Shown piece after piece: positions 1-12,322 of a stretch of 64,000 nt of DNA (position 1 is the first letter of the stretch; the number at the start of each line of letters is the position of its first letter). The DNA is from Harmonia axyridis (taxonomy: Eukaryota; Arthropoda; Insecta; Coleoptera; Coccinellidae). The DNA is taken from assembly GCF_914767665.1 (NCBI RefSeq), contig NC_059504.1, forward strand, positions 26,204,001 to 26,268,000, in the 5' to 3' direction. The translations under genes and the position numbers were made by a program. A model generated the notes under the pieces. It was not told the origin of the DNA, ran no database searches, and saw nothing but the letters and a program-made list of their open reading frames with translations.

Positions 1-1776
1 ACAAATCCAAGAGAAGTAATTAAGTATGAGACATTATCATAAACAGAATTGAGAAGAACTATTGAAAGAAAAATTTTGAATATCCGAGACCCTGTTGAAG
101 TAAGTAGAGGTTTGAGGTTCTCCAGGAAGTGCAAGTCAAATGCGACACACACTTCAGGTAAGAGCATGTGAGGTGTGATTGAGCTAACTGCTCAAAAGAT
201 AAGATCTGCACTTCATCAGGCTGTATTACCAGTCATATCCAAGTTACGAGATGCAGATCTGACCAGGAGACAGACCCCAAACCAAGAAGGTAATTTAGAC
301 GAGATCAAGACCTTCATCAGAGAGAGAGAGAGACCAGAGAGATTGGAGGTTGAGAAGAGGTCTGAAATTGAAGAGGAGATTCCAAAAGTTCAACGGGTAC
401 ATAAATTAAAATGCTTCCATTGTAACAAAGAAAGACACTGGTCAACTGATTGAAATTTGAGGCAACAGAGTAAGTAAGTGATTCTGCTTCGGTTGTGGGA
501 CAATCAAGTAAGAGGATTGCATTAACAATGGTGGCACGAACGAAACGTTAAATTTAAAGGATCGAGTAGAGGTAGGTTGAACAAGCCAAGTTTCAACACT
601 AAGAGACGAAGCCATGTAAACCAGAGGAGAATGAGAGAGAGTAAGAGATTCAAAAAAAAGAGGGTCGCTCCAAGGCAAGAAGGGTTGGAAGTATAGAGCA
701 TAGAAAAACTAAAACAGGTAAACTTGATGCAATCATTAACTTCTTTGCAGATTCTGGAGCAACAGACCATATCGTAAATGGTTGTCTGATTTTGAGAAAC
801 TTTGAGAGATGTCAAAATATGAGGATAGAGAGCGAATAAAACGAGATAGCAGTCATTGTAATCGATGAGGACAATTCCAAATCCTAAGAGTTTACAATAA
901 GGTTAATAATGAGATTGTGTTAGAGAGTCAAGCAACGATAAGCGAAGAAGATGAGATGAGCTTGCAATCGCAGACACAGTCCAATAACGAGTTATTAGGT
1001 TCGGAGGGAGAACCGGAATCTGCGATTGGGAGGGAGAAAGAGTATGATCTCATCTTTTCACCTAAAGAGAAAGTTCACAAGTTTCAACTGACAAAACAGA
1101 TGAAACACAATCTGAGCAACAAGAAAATATTGGGATTGCAGTCATATCAATAGAGAGGTAATTTAGATCGATAACTTGGAATCAATCCAAAACTTAGAAC
1201 GTGAAGTATGTATCATATCGACAATGGAAAAATTACACTTTAAAGAGACAGAATGAGAGCTGAGAAACAACGAATTGACACACACTGACACGATGGGACT
1301 TATTAAACCACCATCTCATCCAGGTCAGTAAAGATTAATTAATGTCTACATAGAAGACTATTGGAGACTTGCTAAAGCATATTCATTAAAACAGAAGATG
1401 AGTTGGCTGAAGCATTAAAGAAATTCTTAATATCAACAAGAAACTTGTTGGAGAAAAATGAGAAGGTATATTATATCAGGTCAGATCAAGGTACAGATTT
1501 ACCGAAAGGAAATTCCCAGAAGTACTGAGTAGAGAAAATATAGAGAACGAGAGAGCGGAGAGGATTGACTCAACGATCCAAAAGAAGGTTTGTACATACA
1601 TGTTTGATTCCAGACTACCTAAGAGTATGTGGGAGATTGATGTTGATGCATTCATAGATGTGTACAACAGAACACACAAGTCTATCAGATATCAAACACC
1701 ATTGACAAAGTTTGCACCAAATGCAAAATGCCACTTTGATCAAATTGAGAGATGTGGATGTATTGAATGTATTGTT

Positions 1777-1947
1777 GTAAGTATTATTATGTATTGTGAT
1801 GTTCGCATACATTAAGATTCCAAAATCCAGCTTGTAAGTATTATTATGTATTGTGATGTTCGCATACATTAAGATTCCAAAATCCAGCTTGTAAGTATTA
1901 TTATGTATTGTGATGTTCGCATACATTAAGATTCCAAAATCCAGCTT
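1777..1947 (+). repeat. 57-bp unit repeated three times in copia copy 1
   Basis: A unit beginning TTGTAAGTATTATTATG and ending in AAAATCCAGC is present three times head to tail, almost without differences. Copy 2 has a single unit at about 48550-48607, so the triplication arose in copy 1 after the two copies separated. Confidence 0.9.
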
Positions 1948-3159
1948 GAAATTTGGAGAATGTGCCCTGAAAGATGTCCCAGTGGGTTATACCGTGGATA
2001 CTTGACGTAGCATTCAAGCTCGGAAAAGTCCCTTGAATCTCAACATGTGAGATTTAACAAGAAACTTGCCTACAAAGATGTTTATAGAAATAAACAACTT
2101 GATGACACTAGAAAAAATTAGAGACCCAGGAAAATATAATTGACTGGGATTGGATGAAAAACTCGAAAGAGCCAAAATAAGGGAACTGTCGATAAAAAGG
2201 CCAGTACCCTGCTACACTTAGAGAAAACTGTAGAGGACGTAAGCTATGCAAGGTTTTTTTATTACTCAGAGAATAGTATTTTAGAAAGTATGCTGAACGA
2301 CTTCGGTCGATTGCCTTTGGATAACTAGTTATCAATAAAGATCAACTATTAATATTATTATTTTAGGTGAATATGAGAAAACCGATAAAATTCGAGGAAG
2401 CTATAAATTCTAGAGAAGGCCACTTATGGAGGAAAGCTATAAAAGAAGAAATTGATTCCATGATACAAAATAAGGTTTGGATATTGGTAGATAAAAAGTA
2501 TCCTCAAATATCTGGAAAACGGGCAAATATTATAGACCCAAAATGGTATTCGAGAGAAAATTAGAGGCAAATGGTCTTATACGATACAAAGTAAGATTAG
2601 TCATACAAGGCTTTAAGGTCGAAAATATCTATGACATTGAAAGGAGACATATGTACCAGACTTCCAGTAATTAGAGCTACATTTGCAATAATCAATAAGT
2701 ATGATTTACATACTTGTCAATCAGAAGTAAAAACCTGCTTTTTAAATGGCACTATAGAGGAGATCTATATGGAGATTCTTGATGGAGTAGACATTGACAA
2801 TGAGATCAAACGATCTTATGTATATAAACTCCGGAAAGCCCTATATGGACTGAAGATAAGTCCAAAGAGATGTAATAAGAGATTCACTGAAGAGATCCAG
2901 AAACTTGGTTCAGAGAATGATATACATAGACCTTGTTTATATACTTGGAGGAGAAATGATATAAATATAAAGAGAAACCGAGAAGAGAGGTATATAAATC
3001 AATCAATCAAATTATACCATGAATATGTTAGATAGATTGAATATGAATGACTGCAATGCTCAAAATACTCCTATGGTAACCAGACAGGTAGAAAACAAGA
3101 TTAAGAGAAATCAATCGGAGAATCTACAAGATGACTCAGATAAACTAGAGATGAAAAGA

Positions 3160-3262
3160 GTTCCTTATAGAGATGAGAAGAGTTCCTTATAGAGATGAGA
3201 AGAGTTCCTTAGAGAGATGAAAAGAGTTCCTTATAGAGATGAAAAGAGTTCCTTATAGAGAA
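3160..3262 (+). repeat. Short tandem repeat in copia RT-RNase H spacer
   Basis: A unit of about 24 bp, AGAGTTCCTTATAGAGATGA, is repeated about five times. Copy 2 has fewer units at about 49825-49885, so the array is length-variable between copies. Confidence 0.85.
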
Positions 3263-4070
3263 GCGATTGGTAGCTTAATGTATCCATCAAATGGTAGACA
3301 CTACGTTTGCTGTTAACTGTTTAACGAGAAAACAAATGAAGCTGATTGGAAAGATGTAAAGAGAATATTCAGGTATTTGAAAGGTAGTGTGAATTTAAGT
3401 CTTAAATTCACCGCTCAAACTTAATACTTAAAAGCATTTACCGATGCAACATTTAGAGACCATTCCGACTATTCATCAACTGAAAGGTATGTTATTAGAT
3501 TGTTTGGAGATGTAATAGCTTGGAGAAGCCATAAACAAACATATGTCACATTGTCCACTTGTCAATCCGAATATCTAGCTATGAGTGATGCTTGTCAAGA
3601 ATTAATATCTCTTGATAAGGCACTTAGATTTGTGGTAGGTAAACTGATGTTTCCTATAACAGTCTGGTGTGATAACAAATCCGCTGGAGACTGCACCAAG
3701 AAAGATGGTAGTCACAAACTAAAAGTATTTGATGATCATTTAGAGGTAATAAATGACGACCTACTACATAGAGAGAAATCTGGACTTAGAAGATAGATGG
3801 TTAAGACACATGGTGATTTCAAACAATGTGTTGAGTATAAGAGAATCACAGTGAGGTGGACTCCAACGAAAGAGAATGTGTCAGAGATACCATCAGACAG
3901 TCATAAGAGATTAACTCAAAAACTAATGATTTAATAATCTTGGAATACTAACCCATTGAATTTTTGTTTTCAGAGTATTTCTAGAGACTAGAGTATAAAC
4001 TAATTGAGTTCTGTTTATAGATTAGACTTAGAGTGGAGAATGCTGCTTGTAGTTCGATGAAGGGAGGGAG

Positions 4071-4560
4071 TGTTAGAATATTACTTCATCCGAACTTGTT
4101 TCGAGAGAGACAACCAACCATACACTTGAAGTTTTACTTCAACGTCGTAGGTGGCGCTGCGAGTCTGCACGTGGCGCGGCCATCGAGGGCCATCGAGAGA
4201 GAAAACAAATATAGATCTTCGATGATCGAGAGCAAACGTCAGTGACATAACCTGTGTGTTTTAGTCCTTCTGTCACGTCTTGCGTTCAGACAGCTGAACT
4301 GGGTTGGGCCCCCTTTCTGAGTTGAACTCCCTTGCGTTCAGACAGCTGAACTGGGTTGAGCCCCATCTGGGTTGGGCTCCCTTGCGTTCAGACAGCTGAA
4401 CTGGGTCGAGTTCCTTTCTGGGTTAGGGCCCCCTTTCGTTCAGCCTTCTAGAACTTGCTTAGAGAAAAAGTGAGACTTACGAGAGTGTTTTGAGAATAAA
4501 CGATTAAAACCATTATCTGTGTATTAGTGAATACTCTGTATTTATGACCCAAATATCCAA
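4071..4560 (+). repeat. 3' LTR of copia copy 1
   Basis: Starts TGTTAGAATATTACTTCATC directly after the purine-rich tract GAAGGGAGGGAG and ends near ATATCCAA, matching the LTRs at 36416 and 50705. It contains repeats of a roughly 50-bp unit built around GTTCAGACAGCTGAAC, an inverted repeat, with CCCTTCTGGGTTGAG-type spacers. The AATAAACGATTAAAA segment near 4495 could serve as the polyadenylation signal. Confidence 0.88.
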
Positions 4561-6622
4561 AAAAAACCTTTTTTTTTCATTTTATATCTCAGATATTATC
4601 AAGATTTCCATTCTCAATTACTCATTGCTAAAATTATTGCGTTAGTCCTAATAGTTTTCAAAATATTGAGAAAAAACTGTAAAAAAGGGAGAATTTCCCT
4701 AGTCACAATTACATGAATTATTTTTACTTTGAATATCCTATGCGTATACTCAATTCTTTTTCTCAAACTAGAATGATGTTGAATTATCGTGCATATCTGG
4801 ACTTTGAAAAATATCATCACAGGGTGTTTCAAATATTGTGCTAAAAATTGTGAACAAAATTTGATCATAACTTGTATCATTTTCAAATTAGAACCCTATT
4901 TTTTTGTGAGTTTGTTGGATTCTACGGTAAAAAGTAAGGTTAGTGTCCAAACATTATTATGCCCTCGAATTCAATAATTCAAGAGTTATTCGAGATTTTA
5001 TGAATTTATGTTATACATAGGGTCAATTTCATTCAATCCGTTTCAAATCAGTATTCTATGATCATAGAAATTGAAATATGCAATTATTTCGAAGTGACAG
5101 GTGTACTCATTATTGAAGCTAGTAGATTATAATTTCACGATATAAACCCCCGGTATTCAAATAATGAAATTCTGGATCTATTCCACATCCACGATGAATG
5201 CAACAGAATTGTTTCGAGAACTTGTCTAGAATTCAATCAGAAATATCCACATTTACCACCAATTGACGAGAAGATATTTCGGAAGTATGTTTCAAACTTT
5301 CTGTTACTCCCTTTTCATCACCACTGATTTTTTCCTGAATTCATAAAATGTATTCTACCGCTTTTTTATATGAATAGAATTGGCACACAGGAGTTTGGTA
5401 GGTACAGGTTTTTTTTCTTCTAGGTAGGTACTCCAGTAAAATGGATATTCATAAAGTATGAAACATCCTTTCAAGAAGATGAGGAAATTGCTGATTTAAA
5501 ATTCGATGAGTTCTACCAATAATTCTATTGCATTCATCGTGAATATGGAATTAGATATTTATAATACAAGTTCAGAAGTTATTGATATTCTTCCAAGAGT
5601 TCAAAACGAACGAGTGGTAGAATGAGCCTTCTGTACGAGTTTTAAACATTATTTTCCCGAATTCACTGCCTTTTTATTGAAATTTCCATGGATATCTATG
5701 AGTGGTTTTTGCATTGAAAAATGTTGGTTGGCAGAATAATTTTCTGTATCACAAATTTGACAGATAATAGATAAATCGGTTCCAGTCAAGATGAACCGGA
5801 ATGAACTGATTTGCCACATAATTAGAGGAAAGTATATTCAGAATTTTGTTATTTGAATATCAGAAATTCAATTCGTGAAATCAAATTAGTGTAGCTTTGA
5901 TAATGAAAACACCTGACACATGTAAAGTAATTAGATATTTAAATTTCTATGGTCATAGAGTATTATTGCTAGTCTGTCTGGAAACACATCGAATGAAATT
6001 GACCCTACATATAACATAAATTCATAAAATCTCGAATAACTCTTGAATTATTGAATTTGGGGGCATAATCAAGTTTGGACACTAACCTTATTTTTTACGT
6101 AGAATCCAACGAAATCACAAAAAAAATAGGGTTCTAATTTGAAAATCGAAAGTTATGATCAAATTTTGTTCACAATTTTTGGCACAATATTTGAAACACC
6201 CTGTGATGATATTTTTCAAATTCAAGATATGCACGATATTTCAACATCATTCTAGTTTGAGAAAGTGAATTGAGTATACTCACAGGATATTCACAGTAAA
6301 AATAATTCATGTAATTGTGACTAAGGAAATTCTCCCTTTTTTACAGTTTTTTCTTAATATTTTGAAAACTATGAGGTCTAACGCAACAATTTAAAAAAAG
6401 AGTAATTGAAAATGGGAATTTTGATAATATCTAAGACATAAAATGAAAAAAAAAAGTTTTTTTTGAAAAAATTTTTTAAATTCTTGTATAACCGGAAGTG
6501 GCGGAACTTCGGAAATATTTTAGCTAATCATGAACAATGTCATATTCCGAATTTTCAGATTTCAAATCGGTGCCGTTCTTCAGAAACGACTAATAGGCCG
6601 TCGAACTTGAAACACCCTGTAT
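4561..6622. mobile_element. Foldback (long palindromic) element, copy 1, interrupted at its left by copia
   Basis: The left half (about 4570-5450) is the imperfect reverse complement of the right half (about 5450-6470): for example CATTTTATATCTCAGATATT near 4580 reappears inverted near 6430. The right end carries the terminal tract ACTTGAAACACCCTGTATA. A second copy lies at 44640-46775 and has an additional left terminal segment; in this copy that segment must lie on the far side of the copia element. No long coding region was found. The element is non-autonomous as far as can be seen. Confidence 0.8.
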
Positions 6623-7189
6623 AAAAGAGTAGAGTAGTTGTTTTTGATGTCATTGAAGTTGTTAGAATAAAATATTGCGTTCAGTTCATCACTCTTTAAA
6701 CTGTGTACCTACTAATAAAGTAACTACAAGTATCAAATAGACACTATACATATAGCAATACAAAATATTATCAACTTCAAATAATAAAGCATGTGTAGAT
6801 AAAATATCAGTATTAGCAGAGGAAATGTAAACAGGGCATCATACATTTCAAAGTAGGATTCAAGAGCACAGATTAAAACCACAGCAAAAACTAAATACAT
6901 AGATAATAATTTACAACGCAGAAACTGATTTTATGCCTTAATATAATAGTTACTCTTTGAAATCATACATAAATAGGAGATTCTCTAGAAATTCAACTTA
7001 TGGAATGTGTTGCCAAATATTTCGTTTTGAGAGGTTTTATGATATTCAAATATTAAAAGTTCAATATCAAGTAAAAATTACGCATAATGTTGACTTTTGA
7101 CTCTATTGCTAACCGATTCCAAGTTTTGCTTATCAAAGTTTGACTCTAGTACTACTATATGAAAAATTAAATTCATCAACAAAACTTAC
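6623..7189. other. AT-rich stretch, no gene seen
   Basis: Downstream (minus strand) of the last recognised Fip1 exon. Both strands were read for a final Fip1 exon; none could be supported. It may be intron. Confidence 0.5.
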
Positions 7190-10100
7190 CCCATTGGCAA
7201 TCTTGAGTTGGTTCATATCCACCAAAATATGGATCAGGTTCCGGATTAAAGCCATATTCTGGTTGAAATGATTCAAAAGTGGCTGCTGGTGGGGGAACAG
7301 ACATATCTGGAAACCCAGGTGGTTTTCTGCTGTATTCTCTTCTATCAGCAGTCATCACCTACAAAAAAAAATGTATACAAACTTCCATTTCAAGTAAGAA
7401 AAGCAATGAATATTATAAATTCCTACCTGTATAACATTTTCCTTAGGTTGTTCACCCCCAAGAACATCTATAGAGCCAGTCATTCTTCTACCAGGAGGTG
7501 GTCCTGCTTTTCTGATACCAGCAAAGTTATTAGCATATTTACTATTATCATTGGATATAGGAACAGGTCCACGAGGTAAACCTATAGAATTTAAAGGTTG
7601 GAGTCCTATCCCTGACTCTGACACACGAATTCTGGAAACAATTTCTTTAAATGAACTTACCAATTGCATGGAGAAAATCAAAAAATATATAAAATGAATG
7701 TCAGAGCTATAAAATACAAATTACAAATACATCTAGATGCATTTTATTGCTCCGAGTATAAAATACTATATAAAGGTTTTAATTTCTTCATTATAAAATA
7801 TAATACTGCTAATTAATTATTTTGATATCAAAAGAAATAGAGGTAAACATAGAAAATAGATATATTACCTTGAGACCTTAGAATGACATCCAATTTTCTA
7901 TGTCAAATTGGCAGCTACATTGCCATATTAAAAAAATCAAATAAAATTTATTCTGATTCATTCATTTATTTATTGGTTATTATTAAGGCTGGCTTATTTC
8001 CAGCAGTGGACGCAGAAAGCTGGGTGATGATGAAATATTGCTACAATATTCAATTAGGAGCTGATAGTTTTCAATAAATTGAAAAAAAAAAGAGAGACAA
8101 TTATGTCAAAAAATTTATTTGAATATTTTACTCTCTTAGTTTGCTTACAAAGAAAAGAACTAAGCTAAGAAAACTACACTTATGGTAATAAGCGCTCTAT
8201 CTGATTTACAAAAAGATCCATAATAACATTTTAGTTTAGAAAATTATACAGGGTGTTTCATTGGTAAATGTATATATTTTGATCTGAGGTAGAGCTGCCC
8301 TAGACGAATCCAAAAAACCTGGTCTAAATAAACTGTTGATAATACAACAAAATTAATCCTAGAAGCCAAGATGTTTATGGTAATGCACTCACAGAATTCT
8401 TCAAATGGAATGGTTAAGAAAATACATTATTATATCAACATGATAATTGATTTACGTATATGTATATGTAAATCAATTATCATGTTGATATAATAATGTA
8501 TTCTCTTAACCATTCCATTTGAAGAATTCTGTCAGTGCATTTCCATAAACATCTTGGCTTCTAGGATTAATTTTGTTGTATTATCAACAGTTGTATTCAG
8601 ACTCTAAATAAATATTCAAAGATATAGGTAACCTATTATTATAACTGTAGTGACTAATGGCAGGAAATGGTGAAATATTTCTATTTTCTATGAAATACTC
8701 TAAATACCTGATTCATTTTTCAATTTTACAACGTAGCTGCCATTTTGATGTAGCAGATTCGAGGGTCTCAAGGTCATATTCTTTTCTACATGTTTACAGA
8801 AATAGCTCCAAATGAAATAAATTTATAATGATCTGAAAAAATCAATATTCTATTCAAATTTTGGTAAACATGTAGAATAGGTATATGATCTTGGGACCCT
8901 CGAATTTGCTACATCAAAATGGCAGCTACTTCGCCAGATTGAAAAATGAATGAGGTATTTGAAGTAAAGTAAGAAATATTTCACCACCAGTCGCGACAGT
9001 TATAACAAGAGGTAATCTATATCTTTTTCTGATTCTTTATGTGTTAATCCTACAATAAAATTCATCGTAGCAGCCAAAGTATTCATTGCAATGCAGTGAT
9101 AGAACTTCAAATGGAACGGTTGAGAAAAAATATGGTTATATCAACATGATAACTGATTTACTTCTATAATTTTCTAAACTAAATGTAATTATGGATCTTT
9201 TGAAATTAGACATAGTGCTTGTTAGCAGAAATAAAGGTTTTCTTTGCTTAGTTCTTACCTTCAGAAGCTCTGGGAACTAAACGAGTAAAATAATGGAATC
9301 AAAATAATGTCATTTCTGGATTTTTGTTTCCAGACTGTGCATACAGTTCATTCTTAAACTGAGCTGCTTTTTGCACTTCTTGCAAATCCATTGATATCCG
9401 TCCAACACAAATTTCGCTACAGGTCATTGGTATATTGAAGGTTTCACAAATTTAAGTAGTTATTTTTGTTGCGCACCATTTTATGCCTTCCAAAGAAGTG
9501 GCAAAACAAAAACTATGTAGAATCACTTTCTTTCCATGAATTTCTTCATCACTGAAAATTTGCGCTGGATCCACAATTAGGGTTGAACTAAGAAGAGTTT
9601 GTCATGTATCGCCCATTTGGAAGGATAAGATGAAGCACAATTTTAGCATATAAAACAAGATACCTATCACGATAATATTCACGACACCAAAATCTATTGT
9701 AGCAGTCGTAAGCAAATGCAATATATTAACAAAAACTAGTAATAAATGGTATTGAGATAAGGTATTGATATTAGTATCATAAGGTCGACCTGTTAAATTG
9801 TATTGACTAATAACCGTTAGTCCTTGGTAGGAACTTCTTCAAACACCTGATCAATTTTCCAAACTGGCAACCTAGCTACAGATTTGATGATCTCTCAAGA
9901 TCACTTGCTTGTAGATTCGGCAAGATTACCACCTCTAATAATAAAGAATAAATAAACGCTTTTTTCAATCTGGCAACTTGACAATTTGACATAGAAAATT
10001 GGACGTCTTTAGAGGGTCTCCAGGTCATACTACATGATTACCAAAATAATTCTGTTACCTTTTTTGCCTTTCGCAATAAGCTTTCCATGTATCTTCATTA

Positions 10101-10698
10101 AAACCATAATTGAAATAATCTGTTATATCAGCACCTGGTTTCCTCCAAGGTTTATCTTCTAAAGAATCTAAATTGTAATCAGTTGCAGGTACTCCATTTA
10201 TCATACCAACTTGATCAAATTCTTCAATGGTGAATTTGCCTGCTACCTGTTTGGTCTTGTCAACAGCTGCCGAATTGATAAGTGTGCTCCTCTTAACATT
10301 TAAGGCAGTGTAAGAAGGTGTAGTTTTAATATCTCCAATTACAACATTTACATCATCATCACTATCTTCTTCTAAATCTTCTTTATCACTATCGTCGTCA
10401 TTTAATTTGTTTTCTACCTCTCCTTCCTCTTTTTCATCATTTTGTGCATCATTCTCAATGTCGTTTTCGTTGTCAACTCCTGGGGGGCCATCACCAATAG
10501 GCGGCTAAAATAAAATTGTGGAATAGATAAACTAAGAAACATAATTGTACACAAAACTCTTACCAATGCTACAGGTGAAGGTGTTTCTTCAGAAGGTTTC
10601 ACTCTATCAGGAATAGGCTCTTTATCAGTTTCTTTCAAAACATTATCATTGTTTTCGCCATAAAGCCAGTTATCATCATTCTCCACATCATCAGCCAT
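7190..10698 (-). CDS. Fip1: Fip1 orthologue, pre-mRNA 3'-end-processing factor (C-terminal end missing)
   Basis: Exons: 10698-10564, 10504-10059, 7631-7427 and 7358-7190, all with GT-AG borders and matching phases (45 codons, 148 codons plus 2 bases, and so on). The protein starts MADDVENDDNWLYG, followed by an acidic stretch, then the diagnostic Fip1 motif at about residues 155-190 with EDKPWRKPGADITDYFNYGF and DTWKAYCERQKR. In the family this motif is the conserved core of a CPSF subunit that contacts CPSF and poly(A) polymerase in the nucleus. A proline-rich part follows (GPPPGRRMTGSIDV, FPDMSVPPP). The exon ending at 7190 is followed by a clear donor, so at least one further exon is expected; it was not found to the left. 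The 2.4 kb intron 7632-10058 is full of foldback repeats. Assignment is by motif recognition and is strong. Confidence 0.93.
8323..8605. repeat. Near-perfect foldback hairpin in Fip1 intron
   Basis: Arms of about 135 bp (8323-8459 and 8465-8605) are almost exact reverse complements, meeting at a small palindrome around TTACGTATATGTATATGTAA. A diverged single-arm relative lies near 9040-9170. An ACAGGGTGTTTCA terminal-type motif lies just left, near 8250. Confidence 0.85.
8690..8960. repeat. Second inverted repeat in the same intron
   Basis: About 90-bp arms: GTAGCTGCCATTTTGATGTA with its neighbours near 8733 recurs inverted near 8915 (TACATCAAAATGGCAGCTAC). Related single-arm pieces lie at about 7870-7930 and 9840-10020, so most of this intron is built from one degraded foldback family. 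Confidence 0.75.
9300..9640 (-). pseudogene. Coding-like fragment of unknown origin in Fip1 intron
   Basis: On the minus strand the stretch reads as protein-like sequence, for example DEEIHGKKVILHSF and ISMDLQEVQKAAQF, broken by stop codons. The composition is less AT-rich than the surroundings. I do not recognise the family. It is best explained as a decayed exon or retrocopy; it has no splice sites that would join it to Fip1 in frame. Confidence 0.35.
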
Positions 10699-10887
10699 TG
10701 CTAACGGGCATTGATTTTGATTCTAATATCACAGACTAACTAGTAATCTGTGCTAATATTTCGTATTTATTTAATAATAAAATCTATGAATCGAACTATA
10801 GAAAATTATATTTTCTTTTTCTATGGAAAACAACTAATTTATTTAGGGTTTTAGCAATACAATTATAGCTAGTGCAGTCAGTAGTAA

Positions 10888-10961
10888 CCACAGAATACTA
10901 AATATATAATAATATAAATATATAATAATATGGTAGTAACTATATATTTAGTATTCTGTGG
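10888..10961. mobile_element. 74-bp MITE with CCACAGAATAC ends
   Basis: Terminal inverted repeat CCACAGAATACTAAATATAT at both ends, flanked by the direct repeat TAGTAA (10882-10887 and 10962-10967). Non-coding. Confidence 0.75.
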
Positions 10962-11031
10962 TAGTAACCTAACCAAACCTAACTATAGAGAAAGGAATTA
11001 TTATTATATGTCTATGGTAGTAACACTTCCA

Positions 11032-11085
11032 GGATTTTTTGTCCATTTGTCGGACACGCGCATTCCTCCTAGCGCAGCTTCGAGA
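11032..11085. repeat. 50-bp dispersed repeat, also at 24407-24457
   Basis: The tract AGGATTTTTTGTCCATTTGT followed by CGGACACGCGCATTCCTCC is nearly identical at both places; an inverted partial copy (GCGCTGGGAGGAATGCGCG) lies at about 25535. At the second site it lies within an element with terminal inverted repeats. Confidence 0.8.
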
Positions 11086-11100
11086 AATTGATGGTGGATT

Positions 11101-11827
11101 TATGCACCAATGCAAACTTCAACCCTAAGTATATGCATAGGTATCATTAAATAATAGGATCCTTGAATTATTTCCGAAAAACGTATTTTTCATTAGTCTT
11201 TCAGATTCAATTTCGAAACGTATCTAGTACCTCGAACACCCATATTCAAAGAATTTTGTATTTGGGTATTTTTTTATTCGGTTTCTTTTACATCTTTGTC
11301 GACGATTGCATGTTTTTTGCAATATTCTAAGTTATTTGGGAAAAGAACTTGTATGGAAATGAGTAATTTCTGAAAAAAAAAACAAAAATAACAGAAACAA
11401 TTTTCACGATGTTATAAGTAAAATTCGATCCATTCTTTCACGATTTCCTTAAAAAATTTCTTGTTTTACTTTCGAATCTGTACGCATCTTTACTATCTAT
11501 CCTATTCATGAAATAAAATTTAACCATAAGAGAGATTAGAATAAGGTGTATTCTGAATAAAGTGAAAATACCGACAATCTGGGAATAGGAAAATACAGGT
11601 TCTCTGATCTTGTCTGATAATTAATTAATTATTCATTAACCGTTTCGTCTAAATAAAAAATATATTACTTATTCGATACATTGCTTGTTTTTTCATCCTT
11701 TTCCTCAAATTGTCATATTCTCGCAAAAATTTCCTTTATTTCGAATGTGTACGATAAAAATCAGTGGGATACGATAATATGTACGATAAAATACGATAAT
11801 TTTAGGCTTGTCGACCTGGCAACGCTG
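11101..11827 (-). mobile_element. hAT-like non-autonomous element (internal-deletion relative of 41202-42931)
   Basis: About 720 bp match, inverted, the left part of the element at 41202-42931, including the end GGCAACGCTG. The copy lies between direct repeats TGCACCA (11092-11098 and 11828-11834). The empty form of the target, TTTATGCACCA running straight on, is visible in the related repeat near 26140, which supports insertion. No transposase. Confidence 0.65.
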
Positions 11828-12030
11828 TGCACCAGTCCTAAAAGCTAAGACTAAACCCAAGGACTATAGACCAAGGTCTAAATCTATAGACCTTGGACTA
11901 AACCTAAAACCTAAGAACTAAGAATTGAATGCTAACAAATCAATGAGGGCGTTTATGCACGTTTCCTAAGAACTAAGAACTAACACTAGCACTAGCAGGG
12001 CCACAGACTAATAGACAGAGTAGTAATCTG
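11828..12030. repeat. Dispersed repeat with GCTAACAAATCAATGAGGGC core
   Basis: The same core and the phrase GGGCGTTTATGCA recur at 26135-26280. The unit is rich in short CTAAGAACTAAG-type direct repeats. Confidence 0.7.
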
Positions 12031-12293
12031 TGGTACCAGTTAGTAGTTGTTGCCAACAACATTATCACAGATGACATTATTTTACAGAAACGATTGATTA
12101 CGTTTATATTTTTATGTCCGAAGAAACTTATAAACGGTGTTCTACAATTATAATTGAATTGCGTTCAGTTCAAAATATTTATCTTGAAAGAAATATAATA
12201 TCACTGCTTCCTTCTGAATGAAAACTTCAATCATAGAAAACGAAAATTTTGTGATTCTATGATTGGTAGTTCCATTTTGGACGTCAAGTGTCA

Positions 12294-12322
12294 TCCAGCC
12301 TTTTTGTTCAAAAAGGTTAAAA
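12294..12322 (+). promoter_or_regulatory. Candidate RpS8 start site with 5' TOP-like tract
   Basis: A pyrimidine run CCTTTTTG at 12299-12306 lies about 23 bases before the RpS8 ATG. Ribosomal-protein transcripts usually begin with C plus a pyrimidine tract (TOP), so transcription probably starts at 12299 or 12300 with a very short leader. The start is inferred, not shown. Confidence 0.5.

Larger units (their letters stand above)
175..3935 (+). pseudogene. Broken copia gag-pol of copy 1
   Basis: Separate open stretches in different frames represent a once continuous gag-pol. The gag tail (175-453) ends in a zinc knuckle whose final cysteine is replaced by a TGA stop; copy 2 still has TGC there. 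The RT stretch 2631-3035 keeps the copia motif FLNGTIEEIYME and the segment ALYGLK. The RNase H stretch 3500-3796 keeps LSTCQSEYLAM and DNKSAGD, and after one in-frame TAG continues to about 3935. No frame spans more than one domain, so this is a pseudogene by direct reading. Two internal tandem duplications (1777-1947 and about 3160-3260) add further damage not seen, or seen at lower copy number, in copy 2. Confidence 0.88.
1..4560 (+). mobile_element. Decayed Ty1/copia LTR retrotransposon, copy 1 (5' end outside window)
   Basis: The internal region and the 3' LTR of a copia-type element are present; the 5' LTR lies left of the window, because base 1 already matches internal sequence of copy 2 near 37398. 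In order one can read a gag tail with a CCHC-type zinc knuckle (about 405-453), a protease with the motif DSGATDHIV (about 750-780), integrase pieces (about 1600-1800), reverse transcriptase (2367-3035) and a copia-type RNase H (3500-3935). Domain order PR-IN-RT-RH is that of copia, not gypsy. Many stops and frameshifts break it, so it cannot encode a polyprotein. It is closely similar along its whole length to copy 2 and shares several of its stops. It abuts a foldback element at 4560. Confidence 0.93.
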
